Shown: positions 34,612 through 44,733, counted from the first letter of the stretch. The stretch: DNA of 64,000 nt from Tropicibacter oceani (GCF_029958925.1 NZ_CP124616.1:744001-808000); one strand, 5' to 3'. Notes: generated by a model from the sequence alone, not told the origin. Translations and numbers: made by a program.

Positions 34612-37038
34612 ATGCTTATCCAGCTCACCAGTCTTCTTGGACTGGCTCCGAAACCCCCGGTCGACGGTGCGCCCAAACAGGCGCGCGAGGGCGCTGATTT
34701 TTCCGAAGTGTTCAATCAACTGGCGGGCCAAACCCCCGAAAAAGACGCCGATCCGCAGCAGGCTGTCGCAGAGCCAGAGGCGATCGAGGCCGCGGCCTCG
34801 GCCGACGACAGTGCCATGATCGATGACGATATGGACGCCGCGCAGACGCTGGAAGAACCCTGGGACGATAGACCCGAGGCCGAGGATTTCGCACGGTTCG
34901 AAAAGCAAAGTGAGACGGAAATGCCGGGCGTTGTGGCATTTCAAAGCGTTCGCCGCAGCAGTGCGGCAGGACCCATGCCGCAAGCCCCGGTGCCGATGGA
35001 AAGGGCCGAGGTGCCCGGTAGCGAATCGACCCGAACCACCGGTTTTGCGGACACCTCCCCGTCGCAGGAAATCCGACACATGGCTTGGTCGGTGCCGGGC
35101 GCATTGGCGGCAGACCTGCCAGCGGCGAAAGCCACCGACAGCGTTCAGGGCGAACGTACTACGCCTGTGCCGCCCAGCGTGGGGGCACTGCCCATGGACC
35201 GCCCTCTGCACGGACAGGGACGGCCGATGTTGACACAACTTGATGGCGGCATGGTCGGGGTTCGTGCAGATGCACCTCTGGCACCGCAGAGTCCTTTGCA
35301 GTCCTCAGCGCGGGTTCAGATGGCCCCCGATACGCTTCAGGGTGATGCCGTTTTGACCCGGGAAATTTCGCGCGCTGTCGTGCCGCCAGAGCAGGCGCGC
35401 GCAGAGCCCGGGCAAGGCGGGACTGCGGTATTCACGCCTGTGACCAGAAGCGATTTCAAACAAGCTGAAATTCCCGCCCCTGTTTCGCAAACGGCGCCCG
35501 CAGAGTCGTCTTTGGTGACGCCGCAAGGGCAACGCTTTGGCCGTATGATCCCGGGGGCAGAAACATCGTCAGCGGATGTGTTGAACCCGGTCGCTTCGAA
35601 GCCGCCGTTGCCTGTGGCGCCGCAGGGCTCTCGGCTGGAAGCAACACCCGTGGTTCCCGAAATGGCGCCGCCGGTTGCATCCAGCGGACCGGCGGAGCCG
35701 ATGTTCAAGCCCACAGCAAAGCAGCCTGATCTTGCTGCGGCCGAGACGTTTCGGCAGGTCGCGCCTGTAGGAAACGAAGTCGGCCCGAAACTGCCCGATG
35801 TTGGCAGACCATCGCAGGGCAGAGAAGATCAGAGGCCGGTGGACATCCAAGGGTTCGGCGCAGCGATTCGGACGGCGCGGCATGAGGTGCCGTCAGAGGG
35901 GGGCGTTCAGGTCAGCTTTGCCGCAAAGCCATCGGACCGCGTGACCGGAGTGATCGAAACCAGCCAGCCGGTTGGGTCCGTCCTTGCGGGTTCGCCAATG
36001 GATGTCGACAATCCCCAGGTGCGGGTATCCGTGGTCAACACGCCGGTTTTGCCATCGGCGGACAGCTTTGAATATCGTCCGGGTGACCCTGTTACAGCGC
36101 TGCGCGATCCTGCCCCGGCGATGCCCGCTGCCTTTGCGTCAGGCGTTTGGAACGCCCCGGCTGTCGAACCGGCGCGTGCGCCCTTCACCGGCGCTTTGCC
36201 GGGCGCGGAGATCCAGCGCCCGTCTGAACCGCCCGTTCAGGCGCCTGTGCCTGCCGCCGCTGTGGCCCCCGAGGCCATGGTGGTGCCGGTTGCAGCCCAG
36301 ACTTCGGCCGGCATTACCTTTGCGGGGCTGGCCCGGGAAACGGTCGGGAATACCGAAACGGCTCCGGTTGCGGCCGGGGCAAGGCGGCGCGATGATGTCC
36401 CGGATACTGGCATGGCCAAGATGGCGGAACCGCTGAAAGCGGCCCCCAGTGCGCCGTTGGTTCCCGCGCAAATCCGCCTTGTGGACGCGCAGGTCACCAA
36501 CCCGTCCTTGATGGAGCCAAGGGTGCCCACATCCGATTCGGAGCGAGCCGACATGTTCACTGTCGCAGCGACAGAGGAAATGCGCCTGCAAACCGTGACC
36601 GGCGCGCAAACGGGCCAAAGCGCCGCGACACACCGAGAGGCCTCGGCCGCCGTTCTGCGTCAGATTTCCGAAAACTTGCCGCGGCTGACAGAGGGTCAGA
36701 TCGACATTCGCCTGAGCCCCGAAGAGCTGGGCCGGGTGCATATGCGGCTGATTGCCGGCGAGCAGGGGATGACGGTGCATATTCAGGCCGATCGGCCGGA
36801 AACGTTGGATCTGCTGCGTCGGAACATCGACCAGTTGGCGCAGGATCTGGCAGAGGCGGGCCATGAGGCGGCCGGGTTCACCTTTGGCGATGACCGCCCC
36901 CAGGGCAGCGGCCCCGAGGGGGATCAGGGCGCGGAGGGCGGGATTGCCAGCGGCAAGCCGGGGCTGACGCAGGACGAATCGCCAGGGCCGATCACCGAAA
37001 CAATCGCCCAGACGGGCGGAATGGATATCAGGATATGA
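34612..37038 (+). CDS. fliK: Flagellar hook-length control protein FliK-like
   Basis: FliK is the secreted molecular ruler that triggers the FlhB switch. The C-terminal domain (about residues 680-790 of 808) has LTEGQIDIRLSPEELGRVHM, then RLIAGEQGMTVHIQADRPET, the conserved Flg_hook region. Residues about 20-670 are a long Pro/Ala/Val-rich, probably disordered region. The protein is about twice the length of E. coli FliK. ATG 34612 (MLIQLTSLLGLAP) is chosen, with GAGG upstream; an earlier start at 34567 is possible. flgD follows nine bases later. Confidence 0.85.
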   Translation: MLIQLTSLLGLAPKPPVDGAPKQAREGADFSEVFNQLAGQTPEKDADPQQAVAEPEAIEAAASADDSAMIDDDMDAAQTLEEPWDDRPEAEDFARFEKQSETEMPGVVAFQSVRRSSAAGPMPQAPVPMERAEVPGSESTRTTGFADTSPSQEIRHMAWSVPGALAADLPAAKATDSVQGERTTPVPPSVGALPMDRPLHGQGRPMLTQLDGGMVGVRADAPLAPQSPLQSSARVQMAPDTLQGDAVLTREISRAVVPPEQARAEPGQGGTAVFTPVTRSDFKQAEIPAPVSQTAPAESSLVTPQGQRFGRMIPGAETSSADVLNPVASKPPLPVAPQGSRLEATPVVPEMAPPVASSGPAEPMFKPTAKQPDLAAAETFRQVAPVGNEVGPKLPDVGRPSQGREDQRPVDIQGFGAAIRTARHEVPSEGGVQVSFAAKPSDRVTGVIETSQPVGSVLAGSPMDVDNPQVRVSVVNTPVLPSADSFEYRPGDPVTALRDPAPAMPAAFASGVWNAPAVEPARAPFTGALPGAEIQRPSEPPVQAPVPAAAVAPEAMVVPVAAQTSAGITFAGLARETVGNTETAPVAAGARRRDDVPDTGMAKMAEPLKAAPSAPLVPAQIRLVDAQVTNPSLMEPRVPTSDSERADMFTVAATEEMRLQTVTGAQTGQSAATHREASAAVLRQISENLPRLTEGQIDIRLSPEELGRVHMRLIAGEQGMTVHIQADRPETLDLLRRNIDQLAQDLAEAGHEAAGFTFGDDRPQGSGPEGDQGAEGGIASGKPGLTQDESPGPITETIAQTGGMDIRI

Positions 37039-37047
37039 GGTACCAGA

Positions 37048-37731
37048 ATGGTTGACGTCAGTTCGGCAACTTCGGCTGCGGGCATTCAGACCCGTGTTGC
37101 AGCCAGCGAAAGCAAGAGCGACGCGAATGCGGCGCTCAGTTCGGATTTCGATACGTTCATCCGCATGTTGACGGTTCAGGTGCAAAACCAGGACCCGTTG
37201 AACCCGGTTGATTCGACGGATTATGCGACCCAGCTGGCGACCTTTTCGTCGGTCGAACAGCAGGTGCTGACCAATGACCTGCTGAAAGAGATGGCGGCGC
37301 AGCTGGGCGGCGCCGGTTTGCAGCAGGCCGGTCAGTGGATCGGGATGGAGGCGCTGGCGCGGGCTCCGGTCTGGTTCAACGACAGCCCGATCTCGATCCG
37401 GCCCGAGTATCCGGAGAATGCGGATTCGGCCAAGCTTCTGGTCAGGAATTCCAGCGGCGATCTGGTGCAGACCTTTGATCTGAACGGGCTGCCCGAAGAC
37501 GTTGTCTGGACCGGCACCGACGAAGAGGGCGCGCTGCTGCCGGTCGATGTCTACAGCTTCCAGATCGAACACTACGAAGGTCAGACGCTTTTGGCGACGG
37601 CGACGCCGCTTAGCTATAACCGGATTGTCGAGGTCCGCTCGGACGACAATGACATCGTGGTGCGCCTGTCCGACGGAACCGAGATCCCGTCGACCATGGT
37701 GACCGGCCTGCGCACGCCCACGGCGGGCTAA
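37048..37731 (+). CDS. flgD: Flagellar hook assembly protein FlgD
   Basis: FlgD is the hook cap. The N-terminal motif DTFIRMLTVQVQNQDPLNPV, followed by DSTDYATQLATFSSVEQQVL, is diagnostic. The C-terminal part has the usual beta-sandwich (LVRNSSGDLVQTFDLNGL). The 227-residue length is normal. It is co-oriented with fliK and converges on ubiB four bases away. flgE, the usual next gene, is not in the window. Confidence 0.96.
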   Translation: MVDVSSATSAAGIQTRVAASESKSDANAALSSDFDTFIRMLTVQVQNQDPLNPVDSTDYATQLATFSSVEQQVLTNDLLKEMAAQLGGAGLQQAGQWIGMEALARAPVWFNDSPISIRPEYPENADSAKLLVRNSSGDLVQTFDLNGLPEDVVWTGTDEEGALLPVDVYSFQIEHYEGQTLLATATPLSYNRIVEVRSDDNDIVVRLSDGTEIPSTMVTGLRTPTAG

Positions 37732-37735
37732 GGCG

Positions 37736-39265
37736 TTAAAGGGACTGCCACATCAGGACGGAACCGACTCCGACCGCCAGACCCAGCAGAACATAGGCCA
37801 CCCGGGCGCGCCACGGGTGGTCGACCCGCTTGACCGGTTCGGTCGATTGCCGGATCAGGGCTGCCTCGACCAGGGTGGGCAGGCGGGGGCCAAAGCGCGA
37901 CAGGACGCGCAGCGTCTGCCCCAGATCGCGGGCAATCGCACGCGGCCCGATCGACTGCTTGATGTAATCCTCGACGACGGGCTGGGCGGTCTTCCAGATG
38001 TTCATGTTGGGGTTGAGCGAGCGCGCGACGCCTTCGACCACGACCATGGTGCGCTGCAACAGGATCAGTTCCGTGCGGGTTTCCATGCCAAAGCGTTCGG
38101 TCACCTCGAACAGGTAGGCCAGCAGTTTGCCCATCGAAATGCCGGTGGCATCCATGCCGAAAATCGGTTCGCCGACGGCGCGCAGGGCGCGGGCGAATTC
38201 GTCGACGTCGCGGTCGGCGGGTACATAGCCTGCCTCGAAATGCACCTCGGCGACCCGCTGATAATCGCGCCGGATAAAGCCATAGAGGATCTCGGCATAG
38301 ACGCGGCGGGTGTATTCGTCGATATGCCCCATGATGCCGAAATCATAGGCGATGATATCGCCATTGGCGGCGACCTTCAGGTTGCCCTGGTGCATGTCGG
38401 CGTGAAAGAACCCGTCGCGCAGGGCGTGGCTTAGGAACAGTTGCAGGACCCGTTCCGACAGCGCAACACGGTCATGCCCGGCGGCGTCCAGCGCCGCGTT
38501 GTCGCCCAGCGGCAGGCCATCGGCCCAGCCCAGCGTCATGACCCGGCGACCCGAGTATTTCCATTTTATTTCAGGTAGTTGAAAGCCGGCATCGGTGCCG
38601 GTGTTGGCAGCGAATTCACTGGCCGAGGCGCTTTCCAGCCGCAAGTCCAGTTCGCCCATGACGACGCCTTCGAAGTGGGCGATCACGTCTGTTGGGCGCA
38701 ACCGGCGCGAGGCGGGGGAAAGCGCTTCGATCACGGAGGCCGAAAAGTAGAAGGCGTCGATGTCGCGGCGAAAGGCGCGTTCGATCCCGGGGCGCAGCAC
38801 CTTGACGGCGACGACCTCTCCGGTTTCGACAAGCCGGGCTTTGTGGACCTGCGCGATCGAGGCGGCGGCGACCGGTTCGGAGAACTCGGAAAAGACCTCG
38901 TTTATGGGGCGGCCAAGCTCGGCCTCGACGGCGGCCTTGGCCTGGGCCACCGAAAATGGCGGCAGTTTATCCTGAAGGATGCGCAATTCCTGCGCCATGA
39001 TATCACCCACCACGTCGGGGCGGGTCGACAGGATCTGGCCGAACTTGATGTAGGCGGGGCCAAGCGCGGTCAGGGCGCGCGATGGCGCGGGCATCGAAGG
39101 ATCACCCTTTTCGCCAAGCCATTTCAACGGCCAGCCCAGAACGCGCGCGGCGATGCGCAGGGGGGCGGGGGCCTCCATCGCGTCCAGCACCGACCGCATG
39201 GCGCCGGTGCGTTCCAGCGTTGCGCCGGTCTGGATCAGGCGCCAGATGTTGTGAGGACCGCGCAC
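37736..39265 (-). CDS. ubiB: Ubiquinone biosynthesis regulatory protein UbiB
   Basis: UbiB is an atypical kinase-like ATPase needed for ubiquinone synthesis. The 509-residue protein has the KxGQ region as GPAYIKFGQILSTRPDVVGD. Further kinase-like motifs are VAVKVLRPGIERAFRRDID, HADMHQGNLKVAANGDIIAY and DFGIMGHIDEYTRRVYAE. A C-terminal membrane segment (about 485-505) is present. It starts with a GTG at 39265, directly beside the ubiE stop, so the two form an operon. Confidence 0.95.
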   Translation of the reverse strand: MRGPHNIWRLIQTGATLERTGAMRSVLDAMEAPAPLRIAARVLGWPLKWLGEKGDPSMPAPSRALTALGPAYIKFGQILSTRPDVVGDIMAQELRILQDKLPPFSVAQAKAAVEAELGRPINEVFSEFSEPVAAASIAQVHKARLVETGEVVAVKVLRPGIERAFRRDIDAFYFSASVIEALSPASRRLRPTDVIAHFEGVVMGELDLRLESASASEFAANTGTDAGFQLPEIKWKYSGRRVMTLGWADGLPLGDNAALDAAGHDRVALSERVLQLFLSHALRDGFFHADMHQGNLKVAANGDIIAYDFGIMGHIDEYTRRVYAEILYGFIRRDYQRVAEVHFEAGYVPADRDVDEFARALRAVGEPIFGMDATGISMGKLLAYLFEVTERFGMETRTELILLQRTMVVVEGVARSLNPNMNIWKTAQPVVEDYIKQSIGPRAIARDLGQTLRVLSRFGPRLPTLVEAALIRQSTEPVKRVDHPWRARVAYVLLGLAVGVGSVLMWQSL

Positions 39266-40018
39266 CTAGATTTTCCACCCCGAATGCAGACAGGCGATGC
39301 CCATCGACAGGTTACGATATTTGGCGTTGTCGAATCCGGCCGCGCGCACCATCCCAAGAAAGGTTTCCTGATCAGGGAATTTACGAATGGATTCTACAAG
39401 GTACTGATAGCTGTCGCGATCTCCCGCGATGGCCTGGCCAAGGCGCGGGATGATGTTGAACGAATAAAGGTCATAGACCTTTTGCATCAGGTCATTGGGG
39501 ATCTGGTTGAATTCCAGCACCATCAGGCGCCCCCCAGGGCGCAGGACGCGGAAGGCTTCGTTCAGGGCCTCTTGGGGGCGGGTCACGTTCCGGATGCCGA
39601 ACGAGATCGTGTAGACGTCAAAGGTGTTGTCGGCAAAGGGCAGGGCCATGGCGTCGCCGACCACCCAATCAAGGCTGTCGGCCATGGCATCGGCCTCGGC
39701 GCGTTTGCGGCCTTCGATCAGCATGGGTTCGGTCAGGTCCAGCACGGTGGCATGTCCGCTGCCCGCCCGTTTCAGAAAGCGAAACGAAATGTCACCGGTG
39801 CCGCCGGCCACATCCAGCAGTTTCTGACCGGGGCGCGGGGCAAGCCAGTCCATCATCGCGTCTTTCCAGATGCGGTGGATGCCAAGGGACATGGCGTCGT
39901 TCATCACGTCGTATTTTGATGCGACAGAGTTGAAGACACCCTGAACGCGCCCCGCCTTTTCCTGTTCGGGAACATCCTGAAACCCGAAATGCGTCGTCTT
40001 TTCATGCGGTTCAGTCAT
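39266..40018 (-). CDS. ubiE: Ubiquinone/menaquinone methyltransferase UbiE
   Basis: UbiE is the SAM-dependent C-methyltransferase of ubiquinone synthesis. The 250-residue protein has [20 protein letters not shown], the SAM motif [13 protein letters not shown], and [20 protein letters not shown], all signatures of the family. ATG 40018 is the start; an upstream frame extension is not needed. It heads the leftward ubiE-ubiB pair. Confidence 0.97.
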   Translation of the reverse strand: MTEPHEKTTHFGFQDVPEQEKAGRVQGVFNSVASKYDVMNDAMSLGIHRIWKDAMMDWLAPRPGQKLLDVAGGTGDISFRFLKRAGSGHATVLDLTEPMLIEGRKRAEADAMADSLDWVVGDAMALPFADNTFDVYTISFGIRNVTRPQEALNEAFRVLRPGGRLMVLEFNQIPNDLMQKVYDLYSFNIIPRLGQAIAGDRDSYQYLVESIRKFPDQETFLGMVRAAGFDNAKYRNLSMGIACLHSGWKI

Positions 40019-40122
40019 GCAATCGGTCCGATCCAGCCATCCTACTGTCGCATTTGTGCTTAAACTCATGCGAGTCAAAGGACAAACGGTCAAATCCGCG
40101 CAAATCAGGGGAGCCATTTCAG

Positions 40123-40707
40123 ATGACCATGTTGCTGATGTACTGCATCGTTCCGTTGGTGATCACGGTGCCCCTGCTGCGCTTTGTCCTGTTCCGCAGG
40201 CTTTTCGGCTTCAAGGACATGCGCAAGGGGGTCAAGGTCTTCTTTTCCGAACACGGTCAGGATGCGCGCACCATCTACAATGCAGGCACCAAGAGGGGGC
40301 CGAAACAGATCGGTGGGATGGCGCTGTTCGAGGCGACCAAGGGCGCCAAGTACCTGCCGCCGCTTCTGATTGTCTGGATCGTGATCCTGTTGTTCCAGAT
40401 GGGTGAAATGAGGGGTGGATCGGATTGGATCGCGTTGGTCGTCTTTCTGGCGGGCAGTGCCTATCTGTGCACCTTGAACTATCGGTTGCGCATCGTCCTG
40501 GATGGCAACGAGATGCACAAACTGGATTGGCGGTTCCGGCACCAGACCTATGACCTTGCACAGCTTGTCTGGGCAGAGCAGGATAGCTCCGAGTCCTACA
40601 GGCTCGAATTCGAGGACGGTCGCTCGGCCTATATCCTGCGTTGGATCACCGGCCACGACGTGTTCAAGGACTGCATTCTCAACGCGTTGGAAATCAACAA
40701 GAGGTAA
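40123..40707 (+). CDS. Uncharacterised small membrane protein upstream of mutM
   Basis: The 194-residue protein has three likely membrane segments (about residues 2-22, 83-98 and 106-123) and a soluble C-terminal part ([20 protein letters not shown], then [15 protein letters not shown]) that looks like a PH-like beta domain. I do not recognise a named family. The start ATG 40123 follows GGGGAGCCATTTCAG. It ends two bases before mutM starts, suggesting co-transcription, and is divergent from ubiE. Confidence 0.6.
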   Translation: MTMLLMYCIVPLVITVPLLRFVLFRRLFGFKDMRKGVKVFFSEHGQDARTIYNAGTKRGPKQIGGMALFEATKGAKYLPPLLIVWIVILLFQMGEMRGGSDWIALVVFLAGSAYLCTLNYRLRIVLDGNEMHKLDWRFRHQTYDLAQLVWAEQDSSESYRLEFEDGRSAYILRWITGHDVFKDCILNALEINKR

Positions 40708-40708
40708 G

Positions 40709-41560
40709 ATGCCCGAATTGCCAGAGGTCGAAACCGTCCGCCGTGGTCTTGCCCCCGCGATGGAAGGGCAGGTGATCACGCTGGCACGGGTGAACCGGCC
40801 CGACCTGCGCTGGCCCTTTCCGGACAACATGGCACAGCGGCTGACCGGTGCGCGGGTTCTGGGACTGCGGCGGAGGTCGAAGTATATCCTTGCGGATCTG
40901 GACCGGGGCGAAAGCCTGTTGATCCACCTGGGCATGTCGGGGCGGATGCTGGTGTCGGGCGATCCCCTGGGGCAGTTCGTGCACGACCACCCCGCGCCGG
41001 AAAAGCATGACCATGTGGTGCTGGACATGGCAAATGGCGCGCGCATCACCTTTAACGATCCGCGCCGCTTTGGCGCGATGGATCTGCTGCCCACGGCCAC
41101 GGCCGAGGCGCATCCGCTGCTGGCCTCGATCGGGCCGGAACCCTTGGGCAACGGGTTCAGCGAATCCCATCTGGTGGCGGCGCTCAAGGGGCGTTCCATG
41201 CCGATCAAATCGGCGCTTCTGGATCAGAAAATCGTCGCCGGTCTGGGCAATATCTACGTTTGCGAAACGCTTTACCGTGGCCGAATTCACCCAGCACGCC
41301 GCGTCACGAAAATCGCCCAGCGGCGCATTGCCGCGCTTGTTCCGATCATCCGGCAGGTGCTGTCCGAAGCCATCGAAGCCGGCGGTTCCAGCCTGAAGGA
41401 TTTTCGGCAAGCTGATGGAGAACTTGGATATTTTCAGCACAGTTTCGACGTCTACGGCAGAGAGGGGGCACCCTGCAAAACCCCGGGCTGTACCGATCAT
41501 GTCAGGCGAATCGTCCAGTCGGGGCGGTCGTCCTTCTACTGCCCTTCGTGTCAAAGATAG
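40709..41560 (+). CDS. mutM: Formamidopyrimidine-DNA glycosylase MutM
   Basis: MutM removes oxidised purines such as 8-oxoguanine from DNA. The 283-residue protein starts [16 protein letters not shown] with catalytic Pro2 and Glu3. It has [25 protein letters not shown] and the helix-two-turn-helix sequence [20 protein letters not shown]. The C-terminal zinc finger CKTPGC...CPSC is complete. Its position just before an enoyl-CoA hydratase and rpsT-dnaA is usual for Rhodobacterales. Confidence 0.97.
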   Translation: MPELPEVETVRRGLAPAMEGQVITLARVNRPDLRWPFPDNMAQRLTGARVLGLRRRSKYILADLDRGESLLIHLGMSGRMLVSGDPLGQFVHDHPAPEKHDHVVLDMANGARITFNDPRRFGAMDLLPTATAEAHPLLASIGPEPLGNGFSESHLVAALKGRSMPIKSALLDQKIVAGLGNIYVCETLYRGRIHPARRVTKIAQRRIAALVPIIRQVLSEAIEAGGSSLKDFRQADGELGYFQHSFDVYGREGAPCKTPGCTDHVRRIVQSGRSSFYCPSCQR

Positions 41561-41625
41561 CTTGAACCAAGGCGCGAGAATGGTAAGCGTTAGCGCCTGA
41601 CGGAAATGGACCGGAGCCGAACCCT

Positions 41626-42402
41626 ATGGCCTATGAGACGATCATCGTCGAAGTCGAAGACCACGTCTGCACGATCAAGCTGAATCGCCCCGACGCGTTG
41701 AACGCGTTGAATTCGCACCTGCTGGGTGAATTGGGTGACGCCCTGACCGATGCGGACCAGAACGACAAGGTGCGGTGCATCATCATCACCGGATCGACCA
41801 AGGCATTCGCCGCTGGCGCGGACATCAAGGAGATGTCCGAGAAAAGCTATGTCGACATGTTCCTGTCCGATTTCTTCGGACGCGAAGGCGAAACCATCTG
41901 CCGCACCCGCAAGCCGATCATCGCAGCGGTGGCCGGCTATGCGCTGGGCGGCGGTTGCGAGCTGGCGATGATGTGCGATTTCATCATCGCGGCGGACACG
42001 GCCAAGTTTGGCCAGCCGGAAATCAACCTGGGCGTCATGCCCGGCCTTGGCGGCACTCAGCGCCTGACGCGCTTTGTCGGCAAGTCGAAGGCGATGGAAA
42101 TGAATCTGACGGGCCGCTTCATGGATGCGGACGAAGCCGAGCGTTCGGGGCTGGTCAGCCGCGTCGTTCCGGCCAAGACCCTGATGGAAGAGGCCCGCGC
42201 CGCCGCGGACAAGATCGCCGAAAAGTCGATGCTGACCACGATTGCGGTCAAGGAAGCAGTCAACCGGGCCTATGAAACAACCCTGTCAGAGGGGTTGCTT
42301 TACGAACGCCGTCTGTTCCATTCGCTGTTCGCGACCGATGACCAAAAGGAAGGCATGGCCGCCTTCACCGAAAAGCGCAGCGCACAGTTCCGCGACCGCT
42401 GA
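41626..42402 (+). CDS. Enoyl-CoA hydratase
   Basis: The 258-residue crotonase-family protein hydrates 2-enoyl-CoA. It has [20 protein letters not shown], the CoA/oxyanion region [18 protein letters not shown], and the catalytic glutamates in [20 protein letters not shown] and [20 protein letters not shown]. It could serve beta-oxidation generally or fill the missing paaF step; the sequence does not decide. RBS and start at 41626 are plain. It is followed by two hairpins before rpsT. Confidence 0.92.
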   Translation: MAYETIIVEVEDHVCTIKLNRPDALNALNSHLLGELGDALTDADQNDKVRCIIITGSTKAFAAGADIKEMSEKSYVDMFLSDFFGREGETICRTRKPIIAAVAGYALGGGCELAMMCDFIIAADTAKFGQPEINLGVMPGLGGTQRLTRFVGKSKAMEMNLTGRFMDADEAERSGLVSRVVPAKTLMEEARAAADKIAEKSMLTTIAVKEAVNRAYETTLSEGLLYERRLFHSLFATDDQKEGMAAFTEKRSAQFRDR

Positions 42403-42409
42403 GACAAGG

Positions 42410-42463
42410 GGGCAAGGTCGGAAAGGCCTTGCCCACAAGACCCCGGCGCTGTATAGGCGCCGG
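42410..42463 (+). terminator. Tandem hairpins between the enoyl-CoA hydratase and rpsT
   Basis: GGGCAAGGTC (42410-42419) pairs with GGCCTTGCCC (42425-42434), a 10-bp stem including one wobble. CCGGCGC (42443-42449) pairs with GCGCCGG (42457-42463). Neither is followed by a T tract, so termination is possible but not typical. Confidence 0.4.
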
Positions 42464-42573
42464 TGATACATGCGCGTGATGCCCGCTAGGCAAGAATCGG
42501 TCCGACAGGAAATTCGGGTCTCGTAGGCGTTGCGCATTCGAAATTCAGACACGAAAAACCAGGACAGATCATC

Positions 42574-42837
42574 ATGGCCAATTCGCCCCAGTCGAAGAAA
42601 CGCGCACGTCAGAGCGAAAAGCGTTTTGCAGTCAACAAAGCCCGCCGTTCGCGCATCCGCACCTTCCTGCGCAAGGTCGAAGAAGCCATCGCATCGGGCG
42701 ACAAAGAGGCCGCAACCGCCGCTCTGCGCGAGGCACAGCCCGAACTGATGCGCGGCGTCACCAAAGGCGTTTTCCACAAGAACACCGCATCGCGCAAAAT
42801 GTCGCGTCTGGCATCGCGTGTGAAGTCGCTGGGCTAA
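42574..42837 (+). CDS. rpsT: 30S ribosomal protein S20
   Basis: S20 is a primary 16S rRNA-binding protein of the small subunit. The 87-residue, Lys/Arg-rich protein reads [38 protein letters not shown] and [20 protein letters not shown], which is full length and characteristic. It is followed by a strong terminator at 42871-42897. The rpsT-dnaA order is conserved in alphaproteobacteria. Confidence 0.98.
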   Translation: MANSPQSKKRARQSEKRFAVNKARRSRIRTFLRKVEEAIASGDKEAATAALREAQPELMRGVTKGVFHKNTASRKMSRLASRVKSLG

Positions 42838-42870
42838 GCCCACCACTACATAATGTGTAATTATTTAGGC

Positions 42871-42897
42871 GGCGCCACTATATGTGGCGCCGTTTTT
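42871..42897 (+). terminator. Rho-independent terminator after rpsT
   Basis: GGCGCCAC (42871-42878), loop TATAT, and GTGGCGCC (42884-42891) form a perfect 8-bp stem followed directly by GTTTTT. This is a textbook intrinsic terminator and the clearest one in the window. Confidence 0.93.
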
Positions 42898-43322
42898 CGT
42901 TTCTGTAACTATTTGACACGGAAAGAGATTCTTTTCCGGGAATCCCGAGTCAAGATGCGAAGATCAGTTGCCCGAACGATGGCAAGCTTGCTAATTTCCC
43001 CAAGCGAGTCACATCGCAGGGGGGACAGGTTGCCAACGCGGGGTCAGGATCGCTTCTGACACTGCGTTCGAATGCTGAATGCCGCTGCCAAGGCGTGCGA
43101 CAGTAGCGGGGGAAACCCCGGCCATGTCCAATGACAAAACGCGGGTCGCATCGGCCTTGCTCTAGCTGCTGCCAGGGCTGCCATCGCAGACACTCAAGGC
43201 CCAAGGCCAAACTCATGCCGCATTGGCATGGGATGGCTGCGTATTGTTTGCGAGCAAGTGACAGCCGCCGGGTTTGCAGCCGGTGCGGGCATAGGCAAGA
43301 CGAAGACACGGAACGGGGACAA
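42898..43322. other. dnaA upstream region without a recognised gene
   Basis: This 425-base gap probably holds the dnaA promoter and leader. I see small inverted repeats, for example CATGCC-GCATT-GGCATG at 43214-43230 and a GGGG-AAA-CCCC hairpin near 43110. I see no good TTATCCACA-type DnaA boxes and no AT-rich unwinding stretch, so I do not call an origin here. Open frames are short and have no recognisable family. Confidence 0.6.
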
Positions 43323-44678
43323 ATGACTGACGAACAGTGGGGCGCATTACAAACAACGATTTGTAAGACGGTGGGGGACAACAACTATCAGACCTGGATC
43401 AAGCCGCTCCGATTCTGTGGTCTGGAAGGGGGGGTCGCACGATTCGACGCCCCGACGAATTTCTTTGGAAACTACGTGTCGCAGAATTTTGGGGATTTGC
43501 TGATCTCGCAGATCGCCAGCGTGAATCCCGGTGTCAGACGTCTGACCTTCAAGGTCGGGGATGCCGCCAATTCCGTTGCCACGCCGCCCGCGCCCAAGCC
43601 CGAGCCTGCCGCCGCCGCCCAACCTGCGCGCGATGAACTGCCCGGCGCGCCTCTGGACAGCCGGTTCACCTTTGACAGCTTTGTCGTGGGCAAGCCGAAC
43701 GAATTGGCCCATGCGGCAGCCAAGCGCGTGGCAGAAGGCGGCCCCGTCACGTTCAACCCGCTGTTCCTGTATGGCGGCGTCGGCCTGGGCAAGACCCACC
43801 TGATGCACGCCATCGCGTGGGAATTGCGGGCGCGCAATCCCGGTCTGGTCGTGCTTTACTTGTCGGCGGAACAGTTCATGTACCGGTTCGTGCAGGCGCT
43901 GCGCGAACGCCGGATGATGGATTTCAAGGAAATGTTCCGCAGCGTCGACGTGCTGATGGTCGATGACGTGCAGTTCATCGCCGGCAAGGACAGCACGCAG
44001 GAAGAGTTCTTTCACACTTTCAACGCGCTGGTCGATCAGAACAAACAGATCATCATTTCGGCCGATCGTGCCCCCGACGAGATCAAGGACCTGGAAAACC
44101 GCATTCGGTCGCGTCTGCAATCGGGTCTTGTGGTCGACCTGCACCCGACGGATTACGAGCTGCGCTTGGGCATCCTTCAGACCAAGGCGGAAATGTACCG
44201 CGCCCACTACCCGGGCCTTCAGATCGACGATGGCGTTCTGGAATTCCTCGCCCAACGGATCAGCACCAATGTGCGCGTTCTCGAAGGGGCTTTGACCCGT
44301 TTGTTCGCCTTTGCCAGCCTTGTGGGCAAGCCGATCAACATGGATCTGGTGCACGACAGCTTGGCCGATGTGCTGCGCGCCTCGGAGCGCAAGATTTCCA
44401 TCGACGAGATCCAGCGCAAGGTGGCGGACCACTACAACATCCGCCTGTCGGATATCGTCGGGCCCAAGCGTGTGCGCACCTTTGCCCGCCCGCGGCAGGT
44501 GGCGATGTACCTGTGCAAACAGCTGACCTCGCGCAGCTTGCCGGAAATCGGACGCCGCTTTGGCGGGCGCGACCACACCACCGTCATGCACGGGGTGCGC
44601 CGCATCGAAGAGCTGCGCCAGCAGGACGGCCAGATCGACGAGGATGTGGAAATGCTGCGCCGCGCATTGGAAGCCTGA
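43323..44678 (+). CDS. dnaA: Chromosomal replication initiator DnaA
   Basis: DnaA binds the origin and opens DNA for replication. The N-terminal domain is followed by a short Ala/Pro linker (about residues 85-105). The AAA+ domain has Walker A FLYGGVGLGKTHLMHAI (about 149-165) and Walker B VDVLMVDDVQF. The C-terminal DNA-binding signature SRSLPEIGRRFGGRDHTTVM is complete. ATG 43323 is the family start; the frame is open further upstream but lacks homology. The 451-residue length is normal. Confidence 0.98.
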   Translation: MTDEQWGALQTTICKTVGDNNYQTWIKPLRFCGLEGGVARFDAPTNFFGNYVSQNFGDLLISQIASVNPGVRRLTFKVGDAANSVATPPAPKPEPAAAAQPARDELPGAPLDSRFTFDSFVVGKPNELAHAAAKRVAEGGPVTFNPLFLYGGVGLGKTHLMHAIAWELRARNPGLVVLYLSAEQFMYRFVQALRERRMMDFKEMFRSVDVLMVDDVQFIAGKDSTQEEFFHTFNALVDQNKQIIISADRAPDEIKDLENRIRSRLQSGLVVDLHPTDYELRLGILQTKAEMYRAHYPGLQIDDGVLEFLAQRISTNVRVLEGALTRLFAFASLVGKPINMDLVHDSLADVLRASERKISIDEIQRKVADHYNIRLSDIVGPKRVRTFARPRQVAMYLCKQLTSRSLPEIGRRFGGRDHTTVMHGVRRIEELRQQDGQIDEDVEMLRRALEA

Positions 44679-44708
44679 TCCTGAGACTCTGGCACAACAG
44701 GTTTGATC

Positions 44709-44733
44709 GGGGCGGTCCTTGGATCGCCCCTTT
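44709..44733 (+). terminator. Probable terminator after dnaA
   Basis: GGGGCGGTCC (44709-44718) and GGATCGCCCC (44721-44730) pair over 8-10 bases with one G-T, followed by a short TTT. It lies in the 170-base gap before dnaN. The T tract is weak. Confidence 0.5.

Noticed and set aside
42898-43322. Chromosomal origin between rpsT and dnaA
   Set aside because: No convincing cluster of DnaA boxes and no AT-rich unwinding stretch were found; the dnaA location alone is not enough.
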